Assembly: GCF_018143015.1 (NCBI RefSeq)
Contig: NC_054743.1
Span: 29,723,934 to 29,787,933, forward strand
DNA length: 64,000 bases
DNA from: Lytechinus variegatus
Taxonomy: Eukaryota > Echinodermata > Echinoidea > Temnopleuroida > Toxopneustidae
Direction of reading: 5' to 3'
Made by a program: the position numbers and the translations under genes. A model generated the notes under the pieces. That model saw only the letters and a program-made list of their open reading frames with translations. It was not told where the DNA came from and made no database searches. Below, one piece after another: positions 47,312 to 56,130 of the stretch. Numbering within the stretch: the first letter of the stretch is position 1; every line of letters starts with the position of its first letter.

Positions 47312-50300
47312 ATGGTGAGGGATAGGTTGCCTCACATTTATGTATTTTCACTGCATTTGTAAAGGGATGGTTAGTGACCAGAAATTCACTTAAATTCACT
47401 TATTTTTGCAAATCTTATCTGAATATCAACAAATTTGTTTCCATCTGCATTCTGAATAATTTCTGAAGATAGTGAGGTTAGTTTTGTTGAGGTTTGCATT
47501 TGACATTGGGTCGCGTGTAAAAAATCAACTTCTGCATACTTAATGAGATATGCAAATGAGGTGATGCAATATTCATAATGTGTAGATCAAGCATACAGAG
47601 CAGACTTTTCCTTATTTTTGAGGGGCATGCTACATGATATAGTTATTTTTCTGAGGATAGTGTTTGGGGGTTTATGTTTCATAGGTGTCCATATCATATA
47701 ATTCAGCTTTTGCATATATAATGAGATATGCAAATGAGTTGGTGCATATTCATGATGTGTAGTTCAAGCATACTGCACACAGCAAGCTCTTTATGGTTGT
47801 TACTGTTGGACAGGGCTCTTATTTGATATTTGTCTGAATGAATGCCGAGACATTATAGATGAGTAAGGGTTTATTAATTGTTTTTAATTACTTTGAGGAG
47901 AAAAACAATAGAAATAAGACAAAACAAAGAGTGAATGTCCATTTTGAGGGTATTATGCACCGAGTTGCGTTTTTTTGTTCATTGGCAAAGCCCTGATAAT
48001 CTGCTATGTTATGGACCTTAGTTTATATTATGTGCCATAAGTTGGCATGCTTTTTAAAATTTGAATTAGGCTTATAGTCTGACCAAATACTGGTCTTATT
48101 GTTACATTGTCTGAGGTTTTCTGACATAGCAACACAATATATTCCATTTGTTGTTGAAACATATTTTATCATATTGGAAAGATGATTGAATGAATTCCAT
48201 GCTCATAGATATTAAGAATGTCTGTATTAGATAATTTGTTATGAAAGTATGTCAGGGAGACTTGTGTGAGGGTTTCCCAACCTAGCATGCAAGGTGTTTC
48301 TATTGGTATGTACATGTATTGTGCAAAACCAAATCTTTTATTTATCTTTCTCACGCACCTCTTTCTTGCATTCCCTACCTTGTTCTCTTCCATACTTATT
48401 TCACTTCTCTTTACCTATTTACTTATTTCTTCCACTTTCCATTTCTTTCTATTTCATCATAATTATCTCTATTTTTCTCTCCGTCACCATCTCTGTCTCT
48501 CTCAACATATCTTACTGTCCTCATCACCTCTTCCTCCCTCTCCATTTCTTTGTACTTCATTCTATCTCTTTCTTTTTCTCCCCTTTCTTTTTGCTTGCCA
48601 TCTATTTTTGTCTCACCTGCGAAGCAAAGTGAGACTATAGGCGCCGCTTTTCTGACGGCGACGGTGGCGTCAACATCAAATCTTAACCTGAGGTTAAGTT
48701 TTTGAAATGACGTCATAACTTAGAAAGTACATGGACCTAGTTAATAAAACTTGGCCATAAGGTGAATCAAGTATTACTGAACATCCTATTAGAGTTTCAT
48801 GTCACATGACCAAGGTCAAAGGTCATTTAGGGTCAATGAACTTAGACCATGTTGGAGGAATCAACATCGAAATCTTAACCTGAGGTTAAGTTTTTGAAAT
48901 GTCATCATAACTTGGAAAATATATGGACCTAGTTCATGAAACTTGGACATAAGGTTAATCAAGTATCACTGAACATCCTGCATGAGTTTCACGTCACATG
49001 ACCAAGGTCAAAGGTCATTTAGGGTCAATGAACTTTGGCCGAATTGGGGATATCTGTTGAATTCCCATCATAACTTTGAAAGTTTATGGATCTGATTCAT
49101 GAAACTTGGACATAATAGTAACAGGCCTCTACAAAAATTTTTTTCGTCACTTGCCCTGTTGGGCAAGTGATGAAAAAATTTGCTTGCCCGATAGAAAAAA
49201 CTGCTTGCCCAATTTTTTAAATAATTTTTTTCATTATGACAGCACTACTCTTATTTTTTATTAAGGTATACAAAATAACAATTGAGAATCATGTCCAGTA
49301 TAAAAGAACACACTTTGAAAAGGATATTTTCAGCAACGTAGGCCTGAGTCTTTACGTTTATTTTGGAGAAAAAAAATCGATATTTTATGGGTATTTAAGG
49401 TTTTAAAAACCCTTCAACAAAAGTTGCTAAAATTTCATATTTTGCATCTTTAAATCCATGAAATAGCTACCTGCGTAACATATTTCCTTAGAATTGCTTT
49501 CATACCGTAGTTGGAAACTATAAAGAAAGCCAGTGAAAAATGTTCAGCTCTTTATTGACTCGGAAAAAATTATTTTATCATCAAAAGTGGAGTGGCTAAA
49601 ATTTCACATTTTGCATCTTTTTTAAATCCATGAAATGGTCATTTATTTTCCATATTTCCTTGAAAAAAAAAAATTAGTTGGAAACCATCAAGTCTTTTCT
49701 TCATCATTTTATGATGTTCCACTCGGTCAATAATTTTATCGACATGTTTTCACATGCTACTTTTTTTTCTATTTTGAGGAATACCTGTTCACTTATTAAT
49801 GAATTATTAGTAACATTGTTTAATATTGTATGATTTTTAAGTATTTTTTTCACTATGCTTAGAATCTTGGGTGTGTGTGTGTGTGTGTGCGCGCGTGTGT
49901 TTGTGTGGGTGTGACTGTGAGTTGAACTTTGATATAAATGAATTCAATATCTACAGAGTAATTTCTACTTCGCCTATTCCAGTACAATAACCTGTACTCG
50001 GCCGTGTAATAAAGGCCCACATACCCTAACTTTTCCTGAAGTTCTTTGAAAACGCAGACTTCTACGAAAATTGCATTTCTCTATGGGGGAGTCTAAATTT
50101 GGTGAGAATGTATTCATTAATAACTTAAATATACATGACAATGAAGAAATCATCAAACTTTATTGGAAGTTTTGAATAATATACCCGAAATGTAAACTCT
50201 GTCTGAAACAGAAAATCACCATCATTGTGGCCTTTACTGAGCGAATTGTCCCCCAGAGCTCTGGCAGGGAGACAGAGCTCAGACTGGCTAGCTAGTATGC

Positions 50301-52812
50301 GCACGTGTGTGAGCCTCCCGCCGGCCTTGTAAAATAGATGGAGCTTTGTTTGATGATTTATTGTCTGATATTTACCTGATCCCCTCAAAAAGGGAAACAA
50401 ATGAATTTTAAGTTATAATTAACAAATACGGCAAGTTATTTTGGATGTTAATAGGCCGTTTTGAAAAGCAAAGCCGAATGACATGACAACTCACCAATGC
50501 GAAGTTACTAAACTCTGTGATTTATTTCCTGTGTAAATCTAATTATTTTATCACAGAATTGTGATATCGGAAGGGGGAAAATGTGCATTAGAAATTGCAC
50601 ATGGTGGTAGTCATAATGGACCCCTATACTACATTCAACTGTTTCCCGCCATTGCGTTGATTTTTTTCATACCTGGTACCACACCGTACCATGTATGGAA
50701 ATACGTGGTACAGAAAAAATAACGCAATTTCTGAATTTGAAACGGCGCTACTCCTATTTTTTAAGGCTTATTCATGATTTTGAGTGTGGATTTTGGATGA
50801 TTTATGGAAAAACGAGGTACGGTACAGAAAAAAAAGACACAACAACCACTTGCCCGATCGGGCAATTGACTTTGAGAGGTGCTTGCCCGCACGTCATTTT
50901 TACTTGCCCCGGGCAATCGGGCAAGCGGGTTTGTCGCGCCCTGATAGTAATCAAGCATCACTGAAAATTTTGTGCAAGTTTCATGTCTCATGATTAAGGT
51001 CAAAGGTCATTTAGGGTCAATGAACTTTGGCCGAATCGGGGTATCTGTTGACTTACCATCATAACTTTGAAAGTTTATTGGTCTAGTTCATTAAACTTGG
51101 ACATTAGAGTAATCAAGTATCACTGAACATCCTGTGCGCATTTCAGGTCACATGACCAAGGTCAAAGAACTTTGGCCGAATTGGGTGTATCTGTTGAATT
51201 ACCATCATAACTTTGAAAGTTTATGGATCTGATTCATGAAACTTGTACATAAGAGTAATCAAGTATCACTGAACATCCTGTTCGAGTTTCAGGTCACATG
51301 ATCAAGGTCAAAGGTCATGTAAGGTCAATGAACTTTGGCCATGTTGGGGTTTTTTGTTGAATAACCATCATATCTCTGTAAGTTTATTGGTCTAGTTCAT
51401 AAAAAGTGGACATAAGAGTAACCATGTATCACTGAACATCTTGTGGGAGTTAGAGTAGTATTCAAAGTCAGCACTGCTGCTATATTGAACCGCGTGATGC
51501 AGGTGAGGCGGCCAGAGGCATTCCACTTGTTACTCCCCTTTTCTCTCCATTTCCCTACCTCATTTTCTCTTCCCCTCCCTTTCTCCGTTCACAGAGAACA
51601 CCAAGATCTTGCTAAGCAGATCCGCGAGACGGAAGACCCTCACATCAGGGAGGATCTAGAGAGGGAGCTTGATAATCTAGTCTTCAAGATGGAGGCCAAG
51701 GGGGACCAGATTGCTAAACTCAAGAAACATAAAGAACAGGTAGGTTTGATTGCATTCAGATTGCAACATTGATTTATCCTTATTCAGGGCCCCATTCCAT
51801 AAAAAAGTTGCTATGGTAGTAACTCTTGCTGGAATGTCAACTTTTCATTGGAAGAGTCAATCAGGAAGCAGAAATTTCCACTGTTGTCATGGTAGTTGAC
51901 ATTCCAGCAAGAGTTGCTATCATATCAACTTTTTGTGAATCAGCTTTTCTTAGGAGTTCAGTTTTCTTTACTGTAGTATCATATCAACTTTTTGTGAATC
52001 AGCTTTTCTCAGGATCGTTCAGTTTTCTTTACTATAGCTATAGTACATGAACTTGTCATACTTGTATTTGAAACATTAATTTAAATCAGTTTTATATAAC
52101 ATTGGATCTGGTTCAGATTTTTTAAAAGTGAAATTTGTGCTGTACACGATTGGCCATTTGAATAGCTCTCTTGCTATTTTCAAATTAGTATTGAAAGAAA
52201 CATTATTTTGGAGGTATTTTCCTAAACATTACGAGCATTGCTTCAGTTCTGATTTTCATTTATTATCATTGTTGTATTTGTAAACAACACAAATATCACA
52301 AAGAAATCAACTTGTAAATATTTTGAATAATTAAAGTTATCATTAAACTATATATGCAGAAATATTTGCTTATAAAAAAGGTGGCTGTATTTATTTCTTA
52401 ATAAAGGTTTGTCCTAACCATGACTTCTCATCATTGACAAAGTTAAGATAATTGTTATAATACAGTGGATCAGGACCTATTGCTAACAACACTCTCCCTA
52501 TCATCAAACTTACAAGAAGATCCTGTTTAACTTTACTTTGTGTATTACTTTCAGCTTTCTGGAAAGCCAAAAAAGACAAAAGCCCCCAAGGCGCAGACGA
52601 CCAAGCCAAGATCAATAGGAACAAGACATTCATCTGTCCCTTCCAATTCAAATGGAGCAGAGGTGCAGGTCATCACCACGGTGAAGACCAAAGGTCGAGG
52701 GGCGGGGCCTATCCATGTGTCAAACGGCGATTCCAAACGAAATCTACAAATGCTGCGGGATATGCAAGTGCTGCAGACATCATTACGCAAAGACGATGTC
52801 AGCTGGGATTAA
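35907..52812 (+). CDS. CEP57: CEP57-like centrosomal protein (8 exons, 5' end missing)
   Basis: Coiled-coil protein of the pericentriolar region. In vertebrates it works with CEP63-CEP152 in centriole duplication, binds microtubules and helps organise pericentriolar material. Exons: 35907-36138, 37105-37290, 38545-38786, 43685-43762, 44786-44944, 45980-46194, 51595-51739, 52555-52812. All are GT-AG; phases join to 504 codons plus stop, close to human CEP57 (500 aa). Matches in order: PESNSR then SALRGLQEKIRKLELERAQA (start of the centrosome-localisation coiled coil), LLEKQLEYMRRMV, REYNRL, a basic KVKKKRRK segment, GQIPFVVGK with TTPSHSVNANLQNVL, LQEEFALMG, REDLERELDNLVFKMEAKGD, and the C-terminal NLQMLRDMQVLQTSLRKDD with SWD. 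The last three belong to the microtubule-binding half. The first exon opens in phase 0 without a clear initiator, so the start lies upstream or at an internal ATG (MDGRM, MSFNVE). Invertebrates may have one gene for vertebrate CEP57 and CEP57L1. Confidence 0.92.
36170..36485 (+). mobile_element. 5'-truncated LINE 3' end (CR1/L2-type)
   Basis: The plus frame reads LPLSLKTQTSVTTFKGNLKT followed by YLYKCVF and a stop, the typical last residues of CR1/L2/jockey-group ORF2 proteins. A short 3' UTR then ends GCGCTATAAAAATC and an ATTATTATT run. The tail resembles that of the SINE family A copies. Confidence 0.65.
36493..36891. mobile_element. TTAAAG-ended MITE with a central perfect palindrome
   Basis: Left end TTAAAGGTAAATGCTAGTTT, right end CTACTGGAATTTCTCTTTAA (imperfect inverse). 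A 22-bp perfect palindrome sits at 36657-36678 (centre CGGGCCCG). A second copy lies at 62,482-62,876, sharing TGTGCCAAAGGATTCTGGAA, CCCACGTG and TAACTGTACCAGATC. Confidence 0.7.
37105..37290 (+). CDS. CEP57: CEP57 exon b (coiled coil start)
   Basis: 186 nt. Encodes AVVSALRGLQEKIRKLELER and a continuing heptad pattern to LSKETSQYRQTLQE, then a charged stretch. Donor GTATAG. Confidence 0.93.
37648..38465. mobile_element. GTCTCACC element with DR1 motifs, partly tandem-duplicated
   Basis: Begins TTTTGTCTCACCTGCATAGC, with its own short hairpin (GTCTCAC/GTGAGAC), and ends GCAGGTGAGACGGCCAGAGG and CATTCCACTTG. The left part occurs twice (from about 37,648 and 38,001), each copy preceded by the same flank GATACATCTTGTTG. 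A perfect AGGTCAAAGGTCA lies at 38239-38251. A second element of the family is at 48,608-51,528. Confidence 0.7.
38545..38786 (+). CDS. CEP57: CEP57 exon c (coiled coil)
   Basis: 242 nt. Encodes EVQSQLSGADQRIPLLEKQL, EYMRRMVQSAE and further heptads to REYNRLTDNQSVSQ. Noticeably GC-richer than its flanks, as expected for a coding exon in this AT-rich locus. Confidence 0.93.
38885..39562. mobile_element. Foldback element with repeated AACCGGCTCA words
   Basis: Left end CAGTGATTTTACGAACCGGC; right end GAGCCAGTTCATAAAGTCAC then TG in inverse orientation. Inside, TTACAAACTGGCTCAAACC-like units recur near 39,035, 39,064, 39,206 and 39,269. No coding frame. Confidence 0.65.
40211..42433 (+). CDS. 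LINE ORF2 fragment: reverse transcriptase, 740 codons
   Basis: Unbroken frame with the non-LTR reverse-transcriptase blocks in order: NYRPISILTSFSKIIERVV, QYGFRKNNSSDIALIEL, FMDISKAFDTLNHSILLEKL (catalytic Asp about residue 375), GIPQGSILGPLLFLIYINDI (about 431), FADDTNVFF (Asp-Asp about 464-465), then LSLNVKKTNYI, KFLGVTVDDKLNW and YCNVVWA in the thumb and C-terminal part. The N-terminal 190 residues resemble the linker between endonuclease and RT (RRNRPNKPWITKGLLNSIKK). Endonuclease missing. The clade is CR1/L2/Crack-like by motif style, not proven. Absence of stops implies a fairly recent insertion. Confidence 0.92.
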   Translation: MMSELELCVKFFYCNKRKDTKLIRKYTPDNISNLNSDLSLETWQNVISEQSAEQAFNTFMLRFNYYFDKNIPKTETKLYRRNRPNKPWITKGLLNSIKKRNIYYKASIKYPTMNNINRYKTYRNKLTSLIRLSKKTYYGRKIENNNGNISTTWKVINDILCRSKDPIPTSRFSHENIVYEQPNDIANAFNSFFVNIGPEQASKIQNTTVDFKQFLKTPCDSSLFFTPTTFIEIIQIVNSFKSSDSISHDEVSNNLLKKIILNIASPLTHVVNLSLSTGVFPSKMKLAKVIPIYKKDDPSLMSNYRPISILTSFSKIIERVVYNRLYSFLMSNNLLASSQYGFRKNNSSDIALIELCDKISASLSRKEHVIGVFMDISKAFDTLNHSILLEKLKYYGIRGTPLFWFSNYLSDREQYISYNNFNSNILPIKCGIPQGSILGPLLFLIYINDICKSSSLLQFILFADDTNVFFSHNDLLYLIETMNTELPKVSTWFKSNKLSLNVKKTNYIYFKNQRSNINIRSFDIFIDNMKIDQKETTKFLGVTVDDKLNWNAHIANIVTSVSRGVGVLYKVRWFIPRQTLFTIYNSIILPYISYCNVVWACQKTKINSLFLLQKKAVRICTNSDYRAHSNPLFHKLRTLTIHDIHYLQIALFMYRFQIRELPDNLLKMFRFNTSIHNYPTRTSTNIHLENPRTALAHRSIRHTGPDIWNSLSIYIRSCPTKNSFKRHVKHFLISKYETQG
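40211..42914 (+). mobile_element. 5'-truncated LINE (CR1/jockey group) inside the foldback element
   Basis: Consists of one long ORF2 fragment (40211-42433), about 450 bp of AT-rich 3' UTR and a terminal TCAA microsatellite (42,888-42,914). The endonuclease domain is absent, consistent with 5' truncation at insertion. No target duplication could be fixed because the left junction is uncertain by about 20 nt. Confidence 0.85.
43685..43762 (+). CDS. CEP57: CEP57 exon d (short coiled-coil exon)
   Basis: 78 nt, phase 0 both sides: SKIRDLENRLKEERRQRKML then a short end LDREAE, equivalent to human LEAKLHEEEQERKRMQ. Preceded by the 4.9-kb intron that carries the LINE. Confidence 0.9.
43887..44146. 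mobile_element. GGGCCC-ended foldback MITE
   Basis: Left end AGGGCCCCGTCTTACAAAGA then GTTACGG; right end TCGTAACTCTTTTTAAGACG then GGGCCC. Interior shared with 13,409: AATTTTCAAGAAAA, ATGAATATACATCATAGC and GACGTTGCTGGCCGTCCATA. Confidence 0.8.
44786..44944 (+). CDS. CEP57: CEP57 exon e (basic linker)
   Basis: 159 nt. LRTLAETNRILLA, then the basic KVKKKRRKVPQ segment and CTGQIPFVVGK, matching human KKKKSKPPEK and GDMPFVAGK. Confidence 0.93.
45003..45276 (+). mobile_element. tRNA-derived SINE (family A), full-length-like copy
   Basis: Head with an A box region TGGTCTAGTGGTTCTGACAC and B box GGGTTCTAATCCTAG (tRNA-Glu-like start), body GCTGCACTCGACCCAGGTG and GGTGAATGGGTACCTGGC, then CAAGCGCTTTGTACCCTC, AAAGCGCTATATAAATCC and an ATTATT tail. 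The best reference copy in the window. Confidence 0.88.
45383..45540. mobile_element. GGGCCC...CACAAAGGTTAG MITE
   Basis: Left end TGGGCCCATTTCACAAAGGT then TAGTGATTGATCGCTAA. The right end is the inverse (TTAGCGATTAATCGCTAACC, TTTGTGTTACGGGGCCC). Confidence 0.72.
45536..45668. mobile_element. Second, adjoining MITE of similar type
   Basis: GGGCCCGTTTAACACATAGC and TTAGCAATGATCG are matched inversely by CGATCAATTGCTAACC and TTTGTGTTACTGGACA. It shares its first bases with the preceding element. Confidence 0.5.
45980..46194 (+). CDS. CEP57: CEP57 exon f (start of microtubule-binding half)
   Basis: 215 nt. STTPSHSVNANLQNVLAILK is the conserved motif; a Ser/Arg-rich linker follows and then DLVLGLQEEFALMG. 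Confidence 0.93.
46527..46970. mobile_element. Foldback element with TAGTCTGCAGGCACAGACC ends
   Basis: Left end TAGTCTGCAGGCACAGACC, then AGTGCATAAT and AGTCTGAAGAAGTGAGACTA. The right end carries all three in inverse order and sense. The interior has further GTCTAGTCTCCACC/GTCTAGCGT words. Confidence 0.75.
47525..47790. repeat. Two direct copies, each with the ATGCAAAT octamer
   Basis: AATGAGATATGCAAATGAG followed by a TGATGTGTAG or TAATGTGTAG phrase and TCAAGCATAC occurs near 47,540 and 47,720, about 180 bp apart. Each copy includes a perfect ATGCAAAT. Confidence 0.7.
49122..50943. mobile_element. hAT-like non-autonomous element, 1.8 kb, with target duplication
   Basis: Begins CAGGCCTCTAC and ends GTCGCGCCCTG (inverse CAGGGCGCGAC). 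It is flanked by ATAGTAA on both sides (49115-49121 and 50944-50950). Ends are rich in TTGCCC/GGGCAA words. No transposase-like frame. The right end is similar to the left end of 14,389-14,581 (CAGGGC-CGACA, GCCCGGGGCAA). Confidence 0.75.
49871..49910. repeat. GT/GC dinucleotide microsatellite
   Basis: GT repeats with a central GCGCGC interruption. Confidence 0.92.
51595..51739 (+). CDS. CEP57: CEP57 exon g (microtubule-binding helix)
   Basis: 145 nt after a TCTCCGTTCACAG acceptor. EHQDLAKQIRETEDPHIRED, then LERELDNLVFKMEAKGDQI and KLKKHKEQ. The 5.4-kb intron before it is almost entirely mobile-element sequence. Confidence 0.94.
51785..51940. mobile_element. Foldback MITE, AGGGCCCCATTCCATAAA end
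   Basis: GTAACTCTTGCTGGAATGTC and AACTTTTCATTGG in the left arm are inverted in the right arm (GACATTCCAGCAAGAGTTGC). The right terminus (ACTTTTTGTGAAT) is less exact. Confidence 0.65.
51920..52036 (+). repeat. Short tandem duplication after a MITE
   Basis: ATCATATCAACTTTTTGTGA then ATCAGCTTTTCT and TTCAGTTTTCTTTACT appear twice in a row, about 53 bp apart. Confidence 0.85.
52555..52812 (+). CDS. CEP57: CEP57 exon h (C-terminus)
   Basis: 258 nt ending TAA at 52810-52812. A basic, low-complexity start (SGKPKKTKAPKAQ) leads to the conserved C-terminal motif RNLQMLRDMQVLQTSL, then DVSWD. Confidence 0.94.
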   Translation, partial: LSGKPKKTKAPKAQTTKPRSIGTRHSSVPSNSNGAEVQVITTVKTKGRGAGPIHVSNGDSKRNLQMLRDMQVLQTSLRKDDVSWD

Positions 52813-53223
52813 AAAAGAGCATGTCTCAAATGTTGGGGATTGATTCAGATAAACCTTAACTATGGAAAGCCTGCAGTGTCCTAATTTATTGTGTAAATGG
52901 CTTATCTGTCAAGGGAAAGGCATGTGCTCTGTCCCTTTTATCTACACTAAAAATAGCACTGTTTAATTTGATGACACATGCACAAAACTTCAGAGTATCG
53001 TGACCTAACATGTGTAAGGTGATGAATTATGATACTGCTAGCTTTCCATAGATAAGATTAATTTCAATTCGATGACATATATACAAAATTCCTTTTATAG
53101 AGCATCATGATCTAATGTGAGATAATGAATTATGGGGCTCATGACTTTCCATAGCTTTTGAGATTAAATTTAATCTCATGATGCCTTTCAGAGCAAAGCA
53201 ACATGCCATAACATCCAGTGCTT

Positions 53224-53478
53224 AGAGTCCAGTGGTTAGAGCATTGGACTCAGAATCGCAAGGTTGTGAGTTTGAATCCCCACTCTGCCATCATCTCCAC
53301 TTTGATAAAAAGACCTGAGAGTAATATCTGCCATTTATTAGGTCAGCCACTATGACTGATTAACCTAGACGTAAAATGTTTCCTAGGTAATTGGTTATAT
53401 ACCAGCTTGGCGTTTACCAGCAAAACGCTGACCTGCCAAGTTCCTACGGGAGTTACCATAAACAGAAACAGAAACATT
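53224..53478 (+). mobile_element. tRNA-derived SINE (family B)
   Basis: tRNA-like head: A box AGTGGTTAGAGCATTGG, anticodon-loop-like ACTCAGAATC, B box GTGAGTTTGAATCCCC. A body unlike family A follows (CCAGCTTGGCGTTTACCAGC, CTGCCAAGTTCC), ending in an AAACAG repeat. Only copy seen here; may lie in the CEP57 3' UTR. Confidence 0.75.
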
Positions 53479-54095
53479 TGTGAGTATAATGAATTATGTT
53501 GCTGTCAACTTTCCATAGTTCAGATTGATTTCAATGTGACACATTCATTAAGGGCATCATGCTCTTGCATATAAGACAATGTATTATGGTGCCACTGGCT
53601 TAATCTGATTCAGTCAGCCTCTATAATGTTAGCAAAACAGCACCATCAAGTTTTAAATAATTCCAATGAAATTCTAAAGGATATCACAGTGCTATCGATT
53701 CCTACAAGAAGTCTTGAACTTGCAAGAGTTGTGAATATTGGAACATGAAACATTGCAACCAAAGCTTCAAATTATGACCTCGTCGTTGAATCATGGAAAT
53801 CCATGGGTTGTACTTGTTCATGTAATTCAAAGTAGAGGTATCAAGGTAACTGGCAATGACATAGAGTGATATAAACACGTAAATGTGTCATCTCAGTACG
53901 AACTTGACACTCATGTGCCAATGATCACTCATTTATCATTACTTCAAAACAAATCAGTTTAGCAGGCATCCCCCCCACCGTTACTGAAAGATATCATTAC
54001 ATAACACGAAATTCGATTCAAGCTTGCGATTTGTCAAGCCATTCAATACTTCACATTTACCTTTCGGATAGTCCAATTTTGCTGCTCTCAGATGA

Positions 54096-54101
54096 AATAA
54101 A
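54096..54101 (+). promoter_or_regulatory. Candidate proximal poly(A) signal, CEP57
   Basis: AATAAA 1.28 kb past the CEP57 stop. Hexamer only. Confidence 0.25.
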
Positions 54102-54706
54102 CATGAAACCCCATTCTGATATTTCAAATTGAATTTACCAACTCTCATTCTCAAATGAGAAAAACCATGTGTTGAATATAAATTTTGTCGGAACTAAATC
54201 CATAAACTCCACACTTGGCACTAAAATCTGTGGTCTAATTTGTTTCCGAATATTCATGTGCACTTATGCATAATTCATATTCTCTATATTAGTACATGTA
54301 CTAATTCCAAAAATTAATTTATTGAACTTGTACTGCACTTTGTACTTTAATCTTGCTGGATTTATGTACAAATTTGAAATGTTTGTTGATGCACAAAGCA
54401 GGCGGCTGCATATGTATATTGTTGTCTATGTTCATATGGCTTGATTATAATTTATTTCTTCCAATTTAACAATGTGTGTTCACCAAATATATCCCTAGTA
54501 TGTATCCATGTTATTGAAGGGTGCCAAAGTATTTTGTATATATGGGAAATGTGGAAAATTCATATTCATTATTTTTCTTTGTAGTATTCGCTCAGTATTC
54601 AATAGAAAAGCCAAAAGAATAGAAAGATATTTTGACTGATTTCTCTCTACGACTAACTGAAATTTATAATCAGAACCTTTCCTTTATCTTTGACCATTTG
54701 GTATGT

Positions 54707-54924
54707 CAGGGGGGTGTTTCACAAAGAATTAAGTATGACTTAGGTCGCACTTAAATGTTGACGCGTACATGATATGCAACGCGCAATCTTATTGATCAAT
54801 ACGCAGTAGTGCGCGTCCTCTTGGCATGATCTGACCAATGCTGTCATGCCTTTTATACTGCGCGTAACTAGGCATTTAAGTGCGACTCTAAGTCATACTT
54901 AAATCTTTGTGAAACACCCCCCTG
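54707..54924. mobile_element. Near-palindromic MITE, CAGGGGGGTGTTTCACAAAG ends
   Basis: 218 bp. Terminal arms of about 35 bp (CAGGGGGGTGTTTCACAAAG, TTAAGTATGACTTA) are exactly or nearly inverted at the right (TAAGTCATACTTAA, CTTTGTGAAACACCCCCCTG). Inner GCGCGTAACTA/GCGCGTCC words add symmetry. Confidence 0.85.
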
Positions 54925-55562
54925 GTTAGTCTAAAATGATAGTGGTTGCAGAGGGGTGGGGAAGTATGTCTGTAGTCACTATACTTTGGTCATTTGGGTG
55001 AAAAACACAATTTAACTAACCCCAATCTGACTGGGAGGATGATCAGAAGCTTCACACACGTGTTGGTAACACATTCACCATTGTGTTTGATGTCTTTTTG
55101 GAACTCACATGGTTTCAGACTAAATTCAAGGGTTGGCAGGACCATACCCAAATTCGCATAGCTAATATTATTGAGGGCTTGGTTGCAGAAAGACTCACAA
55201 TAAAAGGCAACTTGAATTTCGACCAATTAGAAGCATGCATTTATGATTTTTTTTAGTTGCATTTGAATGCAATTCTTTCTGCAACCGACCCCAGAACGGA
55301 TTATGGTCAATTGGAAATGTTTGAAATTGGATGTCATGTTTGACGAACTACTGATGACCCACCAACACCATTCATGATGTAAGGACAATCGAATTCTGAA
55401 TTAAAGTAAATGGTCACTACTTTCACGGTCTATATTACTTGGGGACGGGGGAAAACTGTTGCATCTTATTTTCATGTCATGACACTCTATTGATGTTGAT
55501 TGTTTAAAGAATGTAACTCTTGATCGGCACACAGGCTGAAAATGTGTTGTGGGAAACAAACT

Positions 55563-56130
55563 TAAAGGACAAGTCCATCCCAACAAAAAGTCGATTTGAA
55601 TAAAAAAGAAAAATCTAACAAGCATAACACTAAAAATTTCATCAAAATCGGATGTAACGTAAGAAAGTTGACATTTTAAAGTTTCACTTAATTTCACAAA
55701 ACAGTTATATGCACATCCTGGACGGTATGCAACTGAGAAATGTCATCCACTCACTATTTCTTTCCTATTTTATTTTATGAAATATTCTAATTTTTTCATC
55801 ATTGTCAAATGAAACAAATATTAATTCCTCTCTAAACATGTGGAATCAGCATTGCTTAATACTAAATGGTTCAGTTCGAGTTGGTCCTTATTGTCAAATT
55901 CGTAGAAAATGAAATATTCAAATAGAAAACAAAAAAAATAGTGAGGGACATCATCGACTGTCTCATTCGCATGTCACTGCGTTGTGCATATCACTGTTTT
56001 GTGAAAAATAACCCAAACTTTAAAATATCACAACTTACATCCGATTTTGATGAAATTTTCAGTGTTATGCTAGTTTGATTTTTCTCTATCTATTTAAAAT
56101 GACATTTTCTGGGGTGGACTTGACCTTTAA
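55563..56130. mobile_element. Family F foldback element
   Basis: Left end TAAAGGACAAGTCCATCCC; right end GGGGTGGACTTGACCTTTA. Internal AACAAGCATAACACTAAAAA, GAAAGTTGACATTTTAAAGT and their inverses. TTAA is present at both outer edges. Confidence 0.78.

Larger units (their letters stand above)
48608..51528. mobile_element. GTCTCACC element with DR1 repeats, split by an insertion
   Basis: Left end TTTTGTCTCACCTGCGAAGC, right end GATGCAGGTGAGGCGGCCAG then AGGCATTCCACTTGTT, as at 37,648-38,465. The body is a series of 150-190-bp units: CATAACTTTGAAAGTTTATGG, TTCATGAAACTTGGACATAA, AATCAAGTATCACTGAACAT, then AGGTCAAAGGTCA (48813, 49005, 50997, 51305). A 1.8-kb element interrupts it at 49,122-50,943. 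Confidence 0.75.

Noticed and set aside
48266-48640. Hydrophobic 112-124 codon frames that could suggest a membrane protein
   Set aside because: TTC/CTT-rich pyrimidine stretch in a CEP57 intron that runs into the GTCTCACC element; Phe/Leu/Ser composition follows from base composition.
53224-53290. Possible functional tRNA gene
   Set aside because: Has A- and B-box-like words but no acceptor-stem pairing, and a 200-bp SINE body follows.
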